From: Symbioplanes lichenis
GTDB lineage: Bacteria > Actinomycetota > Actinomycetes > Mycobacteriales > Micromonosporaceae
Assembly: GCF_030709675.1 (NCBI RefSeq)
Contig: NZ_JAUZQD010000005.1
Location: forward strand, 1-64,000
Direction: 5' to 3'
Length of the DNA stretch: 64,000 nt
Below the pieces are notes generated by a model. It was not told where the DNA came from and did no database searches. It saw nothing but the letters and a program-made list of their open reading frames with translations. Positions 1-7,765 of this stretch are shown in pieces (within the stretch, counting starts at the first letter, position 1; each line of letters begins with the position of its first letter). A program made the position numbers and the translations under genes.

Positions 1-117
1 GCCGCGGAGAACGGGCGCGCGTGGTGTCGGCCGCCGGGCGTGGCGCGCGGGGTCCCGGCCGCGGAGTGTGGGCGTCCGTGGTGCTGGCCGCGGGGCGTGG
101 ACGCGCGCGGGGTTCCG
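1..117. repeat. two-copy tandem repeat, unit 57-60 bp
   Basis: Positions 1-57 and 58-117 are two diverged copies of one GC-rich unit. Both begin GCCGCGGAG, carry a CGTGGTG core and end near GGGGT(C/T)CCG. A third partial copy seems to start at 118. The array touches the left edge, so more copies may lie outside. It sits downstream of the dinG-like gene. No coding role is seen. Confidence 0.6.
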
Positions 118-157
118 GCCGCCCGGCGGTTGCCACGCGGCCGGCGGGTGGGCCGGG

Positions 158-2194
158 TCAGCTCTTGGCCAGGCGCTGCAGGGCGCCCACCGCCACCTCC
201 GTCCGCGTCGTGTACCAGAACGGGGGCAACGAATTGCGCAGGAAGCCGCCGTAGCCCCGGGCGGTCTCCAGCCGCGAGTCGAGCACCGCGACCACGCCCT
301 TGTCGCCGGTCGAGCGGATGAGGCGGCCGACGCCCTGTGCGAGCCGGATGGCGGCGATCGGGACGCTGACCGAGGCGAAGCCGGAGCCGCCGGTGGAGTC
401 GACGGCGGCGGCGCGGGCGGCGGCCAGGGGCTCGTCGGGGCGGGGGAAGGGGAGGCGGTCGATCACGACGAGCTGGCAGGCGTCGCCGGGGACGTCGACG
501 CCCTGCCAGAGGGACATGACGCCGAAGAGGCAGCTCTCCTTCTGCTCCTTGAACTTGCGGACCAGGATCGGCAGCGTCTCCTCGCCCTGGAGCAGGATCG
601 GCAGGTCGGTGCGGCTGCGCAGCAGCTCGGCGGCCTGGGTGGCGGCGCGGCGGGAGGAGAAGAGCCCGAGGGTGCGCCCCTCGAGCGCCTCGACCAGCTG
701 GACCAGCTCCTCGCCCGCCTGTGCCGGCAGCCCCGAGGCGGCGGGCCGGGGGAGGTGCGCCGCGACGTAGAGGATGCCCTGCTTCGGATAGTCGAACGGC
801 GACCCGACGTCGAGCGAGGTCCAGCCGTCGCCCGAGGTGGGCGGGGCTTCGGCGGACGATGAGCTGCGGGGCGCGGGGGCCGGGGCCGCGGCGGGGAGGC
901 CCAGCGCCCGGGCGACGGTGTCGAAGCGGCCGCCCAGCGTCAGGGTGGCCGAGGTGGCGACGACCGTGCGTTCGTCGTAGAGGTGGGTGCCGAGCGTGCC
1001 CGCGACCGACAGCGGGGCGACCACGACGGCGCGGCGGCCGTTGCCGATGTCGCTCTTCTCGATCCAGGCGACGTCGAAGTCGGACTCCTCGAGCAGGCGC
1101 TGGGCGGTCTCGGAGATCTCGTCGAGGGAGGCCTTGGCCTGCTGCTTGCGGACCGGGTCGGGATCGTCGGACTTGATGTCGCCGATCGCGGTGAGCGCGG
1201 CGCGGGTGGCCGTGTCGAGCAGCAGCAGCGCCTGGTGCAGCGGGCTGGGCAGGCCGGTGGTGAGGCGGCCGGCGGGCAGGTCGGCCAGGCCCACGGTGAG
1301 CGAGTCGGCCGCCTCGGCCAGGGACTCGGCGACGTCCTGGGGGATCAGGGTGCGGGCCCGTTTGGCCGTGCGCTCGACGTGCTCCGGGGTCAGCTCGGCC
1401 TGCGCCGCCGAGGAGACCCGGTCGGCCAGCTCGTGGGCCTCGTCGACGATCAGCAGCTTGTGCGGCGGGACGATGTTGCGCCCGGCGAGCATGTCGATCG
1501 CGAGCAGGCTGTGGTTGGTCACCACGATGTCGGCCTCGCGGGCGCGGGCGCGGGAGGCCTCGGCGAAACACTCCTGCCCGTACGGGCACTTGGCCGCCCC
1601 CACGCAGTCGCGCGCGGGCGTGGAGACCTGTCGCCACGCCGTGTCGTCGACGCCCGGGTCGAGCTCGTCGCGGTCGCCGGTCTGCGTCTTCTCCGACCAG
1701 TCGCGGATGCGCATGATCTGCTTGCCGAGCCGCCCGGCCTCGCCCAGCCACTGGGTCGCCCGGGGCGGCGAGTCGTCGAAGAGCGTGTCGGTCGGCGTCT
1801 CCTCGTCGGCGTGCTCGAGCTTGGCCACGCACAGGTAGTGGTGGCGGCCTTTAAGCACGGCATAGGTCGGCTTGCGGCCGAGCACCGGCTCCACCGCCTC
1901 GGCCAGCCGGGGCAGGTCGCGCTCGACGAGCTGGTGCTGCAGCGCGAGCGTGGCCGTGGAGATCACCGCGGGACCGTCGACGAGCAGGGCCGGCGCCAGA
2001 TAGGCCAGCGACTTGCCGGTGCCGGTGCCGGCCTGGACCAGCAGGTGCTCCCGCTCCTTGACGGCGTGCTCGATCGCGGCGGCCATCTGCTCCTGACCAG
2101 GGCGGGTGGCACCGCCGGGCACGGCACCGACGGCGGCGGAGAGCAGGTCCTTGGCGGTAGCACCCTTACGGCGGGACTTGGCGGGGGCGGTCAC
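158..2194 (-). CDS. dinG: DinG/XPD-like ATP-dependent DNA helicase
   Basis: Superfamily 2 helicase of the DinG/XPD type, expected to unwind DNA 5'->3' during repair or to resolve R-loops and other structures in the cytoplasm. The Walker A motif QAGTGTGKS lies at residues 54-62, and a DEAH box (VDEAHELAD) follows after the iron-sulfur region. The cysteines in DCVGAAKCPYGQEC fit the XPD/DinG 4Fe-4S cluster. The C-terminal helicase half ends with the motif-VI-like QGVGRLIRS. At 678 residues it has the usual family length. It is transcribed away from the DUF402 gene, with 55 bp between them. Which actinobacterial DinG/YoaA subgroup it belongs to is not resolved here. Confidence 0.9.
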   Translation of the reverse strand: MTAPAKSRRKGATAKDLLSAAVGAVPGGATRPGQEQMAAAIEHAVKEREHLLVQAGTGTGKSLAYLAPALLVDGPAVISTATLALQHQLVERDLPRLAEAVEPVLGRKPTYAVLKGRHHYLCVAKLEHADEETPTDTLFDDSPPRATQWLGEAGRLGKQIMRIRDWSEKTQTGDRDELDPGVDDTAWRQVSTPARDCVGAAKCPYGQECFAEASRARAREADIVVTNHSLLAIDMLAGRNIVPPHKLLIVDEAHELADRVSSAAQAELTPEHVERTAKRARTLIPQDVAESLAEAADSLTVGLADLPAGRLTTGLPSPLHQALLLLDTATRAALTAIGDIKSDDPDPVRKQQAKASLDEISETAQRLLEESDFDVAWIEKSDIGNGRRAVVVAPLSVAGTLGTHLYDERTVVATSATLTLGGRFDTVARALGLPAAAPAPAPRSSSSAEAPPTSGDGWTSLDVGSPFDYPKQGILYVAAHLPRPAASGLPAQAGEELVQLVEALEGRTLGLFSSRRAATQAAELLRSRTDLPILLQGEETLPILVRKFKEQKESCLFGVMSLWQGVDVPGDACQLVVIDRLPFPRPDEPLAAARAAAVDSTGGSGFASVSVPIAAIRLAQGVGRLIRSTGDKGVVAVLDSRLETARGYGGFLRNSLPPFWYTTRTEVAVGALQRLAKS

Positions 2195-2237
2195 GCCAAG
2201 ACCGTACCCGTCACCACCGACAGATCCGTCGCACCGT

Positions 2238-2250
2238 TAGGGTCTTGTCA
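2238..2250 (+). promoter_or_regulatory. leaderless -10 box for the DUF402 gene
   Basis: TAGGGT at 2238-2243 is followed by six bases and then the ATG at 2250. Transcription would therefore start at or next to the start codon. No clear -35 was seen. The same arrangement recurs at several genes in this window. Confidence 0.45.
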
Positions 2251-2756
2251 TGCCGAGCGACATGGTCCGGGTGGTCTACACCAAGTACAACGGTGCTGCT
2301 CACCGCGACTATCCGGCGCGTCGCCTGAACGAGGACGACCTGGGCGTCTGGGTGGGTGTGACCAGGGGCACGGCCTCGGTCTACCACGGCCGCCCGTCGG
2401 TCGAGCAGATCCCGTTCGTACTGCTGATCCCGCACCGGGCGTGGTGGACCGGCATGTTCAACCCGCCGCCGCGGACGAGCGAGGTCTACTGCGACATCAC
2501 CACCCCGGCGCGCTGGGAGGGTGACACGGTCCACATCATCGACCTCGACCTCGACGTGTCGCGCCGGCGGGACTCCGGGCTGATCGAGCTTCGGGACGAG
2601 GACGAGTTCGAGGAGCACCGGGCGAGCTTCGGCTATCCGGAGGACGTGGTGGCCGAGGCGCGCGCCGCGGCGACCCGGCTGCTCGCCGCGCTCGGGGACG
2701 GAAGCGAGCCGTTCGCGACCGCGTACCGGAAATGGCTCTCAGCGGTCGGCGAGTGA
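2250..2756 (+). CDS. DUF402 family protein
   Basis: A 168-residue cytoplasmic protein that resembles the DUF402 family, a small beta-rich fold also found in FomD-like and RNase-related phosphatases. Visible family features are a basic N-terminal strand region (VRVVYTKYNG), a central WWTGMFNPPPRTSEVYCDI segment, the acidic strand IDLDLDVS and the DEDEFEEH acidic cluster. DUF402 enzymes use such acidic residues to bind divalent metal, so a phosphohydrolase role is plausible but not shown. The ATG start is supported by a -10 box placed for leaderless transcription. The last 18 bp overlap the convergent sigma factor gene. It appears monocistronic. Confidence 0.75.
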   Translation: MPSDMVRVVYTKYNGAAHRDYPARRLNEDDLGVWVGVTRGTASVYHGRPSVEQIPFVLLIPHRAWWTGMFNPPPRTSEVYCDITTPARWEGDTVHIIDLDLDVSRRRDSGLIELRDEDEFEEHRASFGYPEDVVAEARAAATRLLAALGDGSEPFATAYRKWLSAVGE

Positions 2757-3632
2757 GCCGAGCTTGGCCGGGTTGAGCTGGCAGTAGAGGGCTGTGATGC
2801 GGCCGTCGGCGACGGTGGCGGTCAGCAGCGCGCGCACGTGGTGACCGGTTGCGTCGGTGCCGTGCATGAAGATGCCGGCGGAGCCGTTGACCAGCAGCGG
2901 TTCCAGGAGCACCGAGTGCGCGCCGGCCGTCCGCCGCGAGATGATCCCCGACCAGAACTTGGCGACCCGGTCCACGCCGAGCAGCGGGACGCGCGCCGCC
3001 TGGGCGACGCCGCCGCCGTCGCTGATCGAGACCACGTCGGGGGCGAGCACGGCCGCGAGGGCCTGGAGGTCGCCGGAGGCGGCCGCGGTCAGGAACGCCT
3101 CCAGCGTCCGGCGCTGCTCGGCGAGATCGGCCGTGTGCCGGGCCTGGCCGTCGGCCACCGCCTTGCGGCCCCGGGAGGCGTGCTGCCGGGTGGCGGCCAC
3201 GCTGATGCCGAGCACCTGGGCGACCTCTTCGAAGGGCACCCCGAAGGCGTCGTGCAGCACCACCGCCACCCGCTGCTCCGGGGTGAGCCGCTCGAGCACC
3301 ACGAGCAGCGCGAGGCTGACCTCCTGCCGGCGGGCCACCTGCTCGGCGGGGTCGTCCTGCCGGGCGACGACGGGCTCGGGGAGCCACTGCCCGGGATAGG
3401 CCTCGCGGCGCACCCGGGCCGACTTGAGCACGTCGAGGGCGATGCGGCCGACGACGGCGGTCAGCCACCCGCGCAGGTCGCGGATCTCGGTGCCGGCCGC
3501 CCGGGCACGGTCGTAACGCAGCCAGGCCTCCTGCACCGCGTCCTCCGCCTCGGCGTGGCTGCCCAGCATCCGATAGGCGACCGCCTGCAGGTGCGGTCGC
3601 TCGGCCTCGAACCCGTCCACGGCCACAGGCAT
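2739..3632 (-). CDS. ECF41-type RNA polymerase sigma factor (SigJ-like)
   Basis: ECF sigma factor with a C-terminal SnoaL-like extension, 297 residues. Sigma region 2 (VAYRMLGSHAEAEDAVQEAWLR) is near residues 17-40 and region 4 (LTPEQRVAVVLHDAFG, then the helix-turn-helix FEEVAQVLGISVAATRQHASR) near 115-155. The extension carries DGGG and ends with NPAKL, close to the DGGGKV and NPDKL hallmarks of group ECF41. In that group the extension is known to modulate activity in place of a separate anti-sigma factor. ECF41 genes often sit beside carboxymuconolactone decarboxylase or oxidoreductase genes. None is adjacent here, so its targets are unknown. Confidence 0.9.
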   Translation of the reverse strand: MPVAVDGFEAERPHLQAVAYRMLGSHAEAEDAVQEAWLRYDRARAAGTEIRDLRGWLTAVVGRIALDVLKSARVRREAYPGQWLPEPVVARQDDPAEQVARRQEVSLALLVVLERLTPEQRVAVVLHDAFGVPFEEVAQVLGISVAATRQHASRGRKAVADGQARHTADLAEQRRTLEAFLTAAASGDLQALAAVLAPDVVSISDGGGVAQAARVPLLGVDRVAKFWSGIISRRTAGAHSVLLEPLLVNGSAGIFMHGTDATGHHVRALLTATVADGRITALYCQLNPAKLGSLADR

Positions 3633-3730
3633 GGGGGAATTCTGCGCGACATTGCCCGACCGGCGCAGTCACGTGTGACACAGTGGTTACCGGTATGGGT
3701 GTTATGCCCGATTAAACGGGGAGGTCGGCG

Positions 3731-4669
3731 GTGGCGGACGACGTGACGACCGTGCTGAGCGGCCTCGCCGGGCTGGCCGGGGTCACCGCGGCGGCCACTG
3801 TCGGGGTCGCCGCCGCCCGCCGGCCCCGGCCCTATCTGCCCGCGGGGCACGCGCTCGCCGGGCCGGAGGACGTCGACCCGCTGCCCGACGTGCTGCGCCG
3901 GGGGCTGGCCGGGCTGACCGTGCCGGTGCGCCCGGGGCCCCACGGCGAGCTGCATCTCGGTCCGGGGGCGCCGCGGCCCGGGCGTACGCTGCGCCGTCTG
4001 GTCCTGGCTCCGCTCTTCGGCCGCGCGCACGCCCGCGGCGGCCGGCTCTGCCGCGACCAGCGGGTGCCGTTCCGCCTGGTCGTGGAGTTCACCGGGCCGA
4101 ACCGGGACCCGGAGCTGCTGCTCCGCGCCTTCCGCCTGCTGGACCAGCAGCTGCGCGACCACGCCCCGCTGCTGAGCCGCTGCCTCGACGGCCACCTCGA
4201 GCCGGGCGCGGTCACCGTCGCGATCTCCGGCATCGTGGACGTCCGGGACCTGCTCGCGGCCCAGCCCCAGCGGTACGCCTTCGCCGACGGGACCTTCGAC
4301 GACATCGGCAACGACGCCGCGCCGCCGGGGCTCGTCCCCATGATCAGCGAGCAGTGGTCCCGGCGCTTCGGCTGGGACGGGTGCGAGCCGATCCCGGCCG
4401 AGGAGCGGCATCTCCTGCACGCGCTCGTACGCTCGGCGCACGAGGACGGGCGTACGGTCCGCGTCGCCGGCCTGCCCCACGCCTCCCGGGCGGCGCGGCG
4501 GGCGCTGTGGGACGAGCTGGAGGCGGCCGGGGTCGACGTCATCGCCGACGGCGACCAGGCCGGGCTGGCCCGTCATCTGCGCCGCCGACCGGCCGGACCG
4601 GGTGGCCCGCACCGGCTACCGCCCCGCCCACGGCCGGAAAGATCCACAAAACATCCGGTTCGCGGTTAA
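3731..4669 (+). CDS. PI-PLC/GDPD-like (Aim6-type) protein with degenerate active site
   Basis: A 312-residue protein with an N-terminal hydrophobic stretch (residues about 5-27) and then a body that follows the layout of Aim6-type PI-PLC/glycerophosphodiesterase TIM barrels. The correspondences are GRTLRRLVLAPLF, VPFRLVVEFTG, AVTVAISGIVD, QRYAFADG, then a late arginine-rich helix and VDVIADGD. The catalytic residues known in this family are largely gone. The opening HNDY-type motif reads GHALAG, the VEADV strand reads LTVPVR, and the later GH reads GP. It is therefore probably a non-catalytic relative or one with altered chemistry. The GTG start has GGGGAGG six bases upstream. The 3' end overlaps the PHO box of the next operon. 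Confidence 0.55.
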   Translation: MADDVTTVLSGLAGLAGVTAAATVGVAAARRPRPYLPAGHALAGPEDVDPLPDVLRRGLAGLTVPVRPGPHGELHLGPGAPRPGRTLRRLVLAPLFGRAHARGGRLCRDQRVPFRLVVEFTGPNRDPELLLRAFRLLDQQLRDHAPLLSRCLDGHLEPGAVTVAISGIVDVRDLLAAQPQRYAFADGTFDDIGNDAAPPGLVPMISEQWSRRFGWDGCEPIPAEERHLLHALVRSAHEDGRTVRVAGLPHASRAARRALWDELEAAGVDVIADGDQAGLARHLRRRPAGPGGPHRLPPRPRPERSTKHPVRG

Positions 4670-4703
4670 CAACAGGTGAACGCGCGCTGAACTGGTGTTG
4701 AGC
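4664..4703 (+). promoter_or_regulatory. PHO box, four 11-bp direct repeats, upstream of DUF47-pit
   Basis: GGTTAAC (4664), GGTGAAC (4675), GCTGAAC (4686) and GTTGAGC (4697) are spaced exactly 11 bp apart. This matches the actinobacterial PhoP operator, a direct repeat of GTTCACC-like 7-mers every 11 bp, read here on the opposite strand. It ends 82 bp upstream of the DUF47 gene. Its phasing and distance resemble those of the pstS site at 14671-14710. Confidence 0.7.
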
Positions 4704-4785
4704 GGGGGTAGGCGGGCTCGGCAACGGGGGAGGCGTTTCCTAGCATTCCCTCGAATCCGCCCCACCCTTCAGCGAGGTCCGCGCC

Positions 4786-5412
4786 GTGAAGTTCTCCTTC
4801 CGCCCCGTCGAGGGCGCCTTCTACGAGCTGTTCACCCGGGCAGCCCAGAACCTCGTGCGCGGCACCGAGCTGCTCAACGAGCTGGCTCTGCCCGGGGTCG
4901 ACGTGCAGTCGGTCAGCGACCGGCTCACCGACGTCGAGCACGACAGCGACCAGATCACGCACGACCTCTACAAGAAGATCAACTCGACCTTCATCACGCC
5001 GTTCGACCGCGAGGACATCTACTCGCTGGGCTCGCAGCTCGACGACGTCATGGACCACCTCGAGGCGGTCGGCAACTTGCTCTACCTCTACGGCCTCACC
5101 GAGCTGCCGTCGCTGCCCCGCGAGATGCACGAGCTGGTCAACGTGCTCGACCAGCAGGCCAAGGTCACCGCGGACGCGATGCCCCGGCTGCGCTCGATGA
5201 AGAACCTCGAGGAGTACTGGATCGAGATCAACCGGCTCGAGAACGACGGCGACCGGGCGTACCGGATGCTGCTCGTCCGGCTCTTCTCCGGGGAGTACGA
5301 CGCGCTGACCGTGCTCAAGATGAAGGAGGTGGCCGACGAGCTGGAGGCCGCCTGCGACGCGTTCGAGCACGTGGCGAACACGGTCGAGACCATCACGGTC
5401 AAGGAGTCCTAG
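4786..5412 (+). CDS. DUF47 family (PhoU-like) phosphate transport accessory protein
   Basis: All-helical cytoplasmic protein of the DUF47/PitA-accessory family, 208 residues, distantly PhoU-like. Members pair with Pit phosphate carriers and are thought to bind metal and regulate the carrier. Features include the EGAFYELFTRAAQNLVRG start, DVEHDSDQITHDLYKKINSTFITPFDREDIYSL (the family's D/E-rich helix and the TPFDREDI signature) and a C-terminal EAACDAFEHVANTVETI helix. It starts with GTG. It is followed three bases later by the Pit gene, so the two are surely co-transcribed. The upstream PHO box suggests control by PhoP under phosphate limitation. Confidence 0.9.
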   Translation: MKFSFRPVEGAFYELFTRAAQNLVRGTELLNELALPGVDVQSVSDRLTDVEHDSDQITHDLYKKINSTFITPFDREDIYSLGSQLDDVMDHLEAVGNLLYLYGLTELPSLPREMHELVNVLDQQAKVTADAMPRLRSMKNLEEYWIEINRLENDGDRAYRMLLVRLFSGEYDALTVLKMKEVADELEAACDAFEHVANTVETITVKES

Positions 5413-5415
5413 GCC

Positions 5416-6423
5416 TTGTCCCCCGAGTTCATCGCCGTCACCGCGGTCATCATCGCCGCGATGGCGTTCGATTACACCAACGGGTTCCATGATGCGGCGA
5501 ACGCCATCGCCACCAGCATCAGCACCCGGGCCTTGACGCCGCGGGTGGCCCTCGCCATGGCGGCCGTCGGCAACTTCATCGGCGCGCACTTCGGCGCGGG
5601 CGTCGCCAAGACGGTCGGCGACGGCCTGGTCAAGCTGCCCGGCGGGGTGGAAAGCCTCGGCGTCGTCTTCGCCGGCGTCGTCGGCGCCATCGTCTGGAAC
5701 CTCTTCACCTGGTACTTCGGCCTGCCCTCCAGCTCCTCCCACGCCCTCTTCGGCGGCCTCGTCGGAGCCACCTTCTTCGCCGCCGACGCGACGATCGAGT
5801 GGGGCAACATCGTCGACAAGGTGCTGATCCCGATGGTGGTCTCGCCGGTCGTGGGTCTGCTCCTCGGCTTCGCCTTCATGATCGCGCTGCTGTGGGCCTT
5901 CCGCCGGGGCAACCCGGGCAAGCTCAACCGGGGCTTCCGGCACGCGCAGACGGTCTCGGCCGCCTTCATGTCGGTCGGCCACGGCATGCAGGACGCCGCG
6001 AAGACCATGGGCATCATCGTGCTGGCGCTCTACACCGGCGGCTTCCAGTCCAGCTCGACGCACATCCCGCAGTGGGTCTTCTGGACCTCGGCGGCGATGC
6101 TGGCGGCGGGCACGTACGCCGGCGGCTGGCGCATCATCCGGACCCTGGGCCGCAAGATCATCGACCTCGGCCCGGCCGAGGGCTTCGCGGCCGAGATGGT
6201 CGCGAGCTCGGTGCTCTACTTCAACGCCCTGGTCCTGCACGCGCCCATCTCGACGACCCACACGATCACCTCCGCGATCATGGGCGTGGGCGCCACCAAG
6301 CGGCTCAGCGCGGTCCGCTGGAACGTGGCCGGCAACATCATCATCGCGTGGGTCACGACCTTCCCCGCGGCCGCTGCCATCTCCTGCGTCGTCTACTTCT
6401 GTGTCCGGCCGCTCTTCGGCTGA
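5416..6423 (+). CDS. pit: Pit family inorganic phosphate transporter
   Basis: Low-affinity, cation-coupled inorganic phosphate symporter of the inner membrane, 335 residues. The two PiT signature segments are visible: DYTNGFHDAANAIATSISTRAL near residues 16-37, and the inverted repeat at VLHAPISTTHTITSAIMGVG near 275-294. GLPSSSSHALFGGLVG is the family's conserved central loop. About ten hydrophobic helices are present. The start is TTG, three bases after the DUF47 stop, consistent with translational coupling. Together with the PHO box this gives a second phosphate uptake system beside pstSCAB, and both appear to be in the Pho regulon. Confidence 0.93.
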   Translation: MSPEFIAVTAVIIAAMAFDYTNGFHDAANAIATSISTRALTPRVALAMAAVGNFIGAHFGAGVAKTVGDGLVKLPGGVESLGVVFAGVVGAIVWNLFTWYFGLPSSSSHALFGGLVGATFFAADATIEWGNIVDKVLIPMVVSPVVGLLLGFAFMIALLWAFRRGNPGKLNRGFRHAQTVSAAFMSVGHGMQDAAKTMGIIVLALYTGGFQSSSTHIPQWVFWTSAAMLAAGTYAGGWRIIRTLGRKIIDLGPAEGFAAEMVASSVLYFNALVLHAPISTTHTITSAIMGVGATKRLSAVRWNVAGNIIIAWVTTFPAAAAISCVVYFCVRPLFG

Positions 6424-6431
6424 TACTACGT

Positions 6432-6460
6432 TTGACGTTATATGACGGCGCCCGTACTGT
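6432..6460 (+). promoter_or_regulatory. promoter of the padR operon
   Basis: TTGACG at 6432-6437 and TACTGT at 6455-6460 are separated by 17 bp. The GTG start lies seven bases after the -10, implying a leaderless transcript. The A/T-rich spacer (TTATATGACG) is a plausible site for PadR autorepression, but no perfect dyad is seen. Confidence 0.55.
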
Positions 6461-6467
6461 GGGCGCC

Positions 6468-6797
6468 GTGCAGGAACCCACCTTTCTCATCCTGACCGCG
6501 CTCGCGGCCCAGCCGCTGCACGGTTACGGGATCATCCAGTCCGTCGCCGACCTGTCCGAGGGCGAGGTGAAGCTGCGCCCCGGCACGCTCTACGGGGCGC
6601 TCGACCGCCTCGCCGACCAGGGCCTCATCGAGGTCGAGCGGGAGGAGGCGGTCGACGGCCGCCTGCGGCGCTACTACCGGCTCAGCGACAGCGGGGCCAC
6701 GGCGCTCACCGAGCAGGCCGACCGGCTGCACCGGCGGGCCACGGCGGCCGAGGTGCAGCTGCGCCGCCGCCCGGGGCTGGCGGGCGGTGCCCTGTGA
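6468..6797 (+). CDS. PadR family transcriptional regulator
   Basis: A short PadR regulator (109 residues) with a winged helix-turn-helix. The hallmarks are HGYGIIQSV near residues 19-27, LRPGTLYGALDRLADQGLIEVE as recognition helix plus wing, and YYRLSDSGATAL. PadR proteins usually repress their own operon and a transporter or membrane target, and derepress on ligand binding. The GTG start is chosen from the leaderless promoter and the conserved N-terminus. The stop overlaps the start of the next gene (GTGA), so the regulator is made together with two membrane proteins that are probably its functional partners. Confidence 0.9.
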   Translation: MQEPTFLILTALAAQPLHGYGIIQSVADLSEGEVKLRPGTLYGALDRLADQGLIEVEREEAVDGRLRRYYRLSDSGATALTEQADRLHRRATAAEVQLRRRPGLAGGAL

Positions 6798-7765
6798 ACG
6801 CTCTGCTGTGGGCCTATCCGGCGCGGCTGCGTGAGCGGCACGGCGCCGAGCTGATCACCACTCTGATGGACATGTCCGGCGAGCGGCCCAGCCGCGGTGA
6901 CCGCTGGCACCTGGTGCTCGACGGCCTGGGGGAGCGGTTCCGGCCGCCGGTCAGGTGGCGCCCGTTCGCCCTCGTCGTGGCCGCGCTGGCGCTGGTCGCC
7001 GGGGGCGCGCTCGGTGCCGTGGCCGGGTCCCTGGCCGCCACTTCGGCCTACGCCGAGCTGCCGTCCGCCCGCGCGCTCGCCGACCAGGCGCTGGGCCCGG
7101 GCGCCGACGCGCACGGTGGCCGCCACTACCTTGACGCCGAGCTCCCGCTGAGCCCCGGCGCGCCCTCGGGACCCGCGGCCGAGCAGGTCCGGCAGCGGCT
7201 GATCGCGGCCGGCTGGACGGTGTCGGCCCCGGCGGTCGGCGACGGCAGCGACGGCGTCCTGAGCAACACCCACTTCCGCGCCGGCGACGGCGACATCGAG
7301 CTCAGTGTGTACGCCTACGACTTCGAGCAGCCCTTCGTCCAGCTCGCCGGGTGGCCCGCGCGGCCCGCGAGCTATGTGCCGCTGACGATCGCGGGCGCGC
7401 TGCTCGGCATGATCGCCGGCTGGCTGCTCGGCATGGCCCTGAGCCACCGGATCGGGGCGGCCCGGCGGCCCCTGCGCAGCGCGGTGCTCGCCGGCACCGG
7501 ACTCACCCTCCTGCTCGTGCCGTCGGTGCTGTTCACCCTGTCGCTGGGGTACTACCTGGGCGCCACCGACCCGAACGGCCAGGGCGGCCTGCTCCACACC
7601 CGGGGGATCACCTTCGGCGCCACCTTCGACCTGGTGCGGGCCTGGGATCTGCCGTACGAGCTCACCGACGCCTACCTCTACGGGCTGCTCGGCCTGGTCG
7701 CCGTCGCGATCGCCGCGATCCTCGCCCGGTCGGCGCGCGAGCCCCTGGTCCGGGAAGCCGCGTGA
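6794..7765 (+). CDS. PadR-linked membrane protein, paralogue 1
   Basis: Function not recognised. The 323-residue protein begins with a helical cytoplasmic segment (LLWAYPARLRERHGAEL, residues 3-19), followed by GERPSRGDRWHLVLDGLGERF. A transmembrane helix follows near 57-80, then a roughly 110-residue extracytoplasmic domain, and about three more helices (near 195-215, 230-255 and 290-315). The Y-P-x-R-x-R-x-RHG-x-E-L motif resembles helical N-terminal domains of other PadR-linked membrane proteins (HAAS/DUF1700 type). That comparison is from memory. It overlaps padR upstream and its paralogue downstream by four bases each. Confidence 0.6.
   Translation: MNALLWAYPARLRERHGAELITTLMDMSGERPSRGDRWHLVLDGLGERFRPPVRWRPFALVVAALALVAGGALGAVAGSLAATSAYAELPSARALADQALGPGADAHGGRHYLDAELPLSPGAPSGPAAEQVRQRLIAAGWTVSAPAVGDGSDGVLSNTHFRAGDGDIELSVYAYDFEQPFVQLAGWPARPASYVPLTIAGALLGMIAGWLLGMALSHRIGAARRPLRSAVLAGTGLTLLLVPSVLFTLSLGYYLGATDPNGQGGLLHTRGITFGATFDLVRAWDLPYELTDAYLYGLLGLVAVAIAAILARSAREPLVREAA

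Noticed and set aside
68..862. Long plus-strand open frame opposite the dinG-like gene
   Set aside because: Its residue composition (Gly/Ala/Asp/Arg-rich, no hydrophobic pattern) is that of an antisense shadow in GC-rich DNA; the minus strand encodes recognisable helicase motifs.
5799..6797. Extended open frame upstream of the padR gene in the same reading frame
   Set aside because: The upstream part overlaps the 3' half of pit out of frame. The PadR domain starts at the GTG at 6468, which is backed by a -35/-10 pair.
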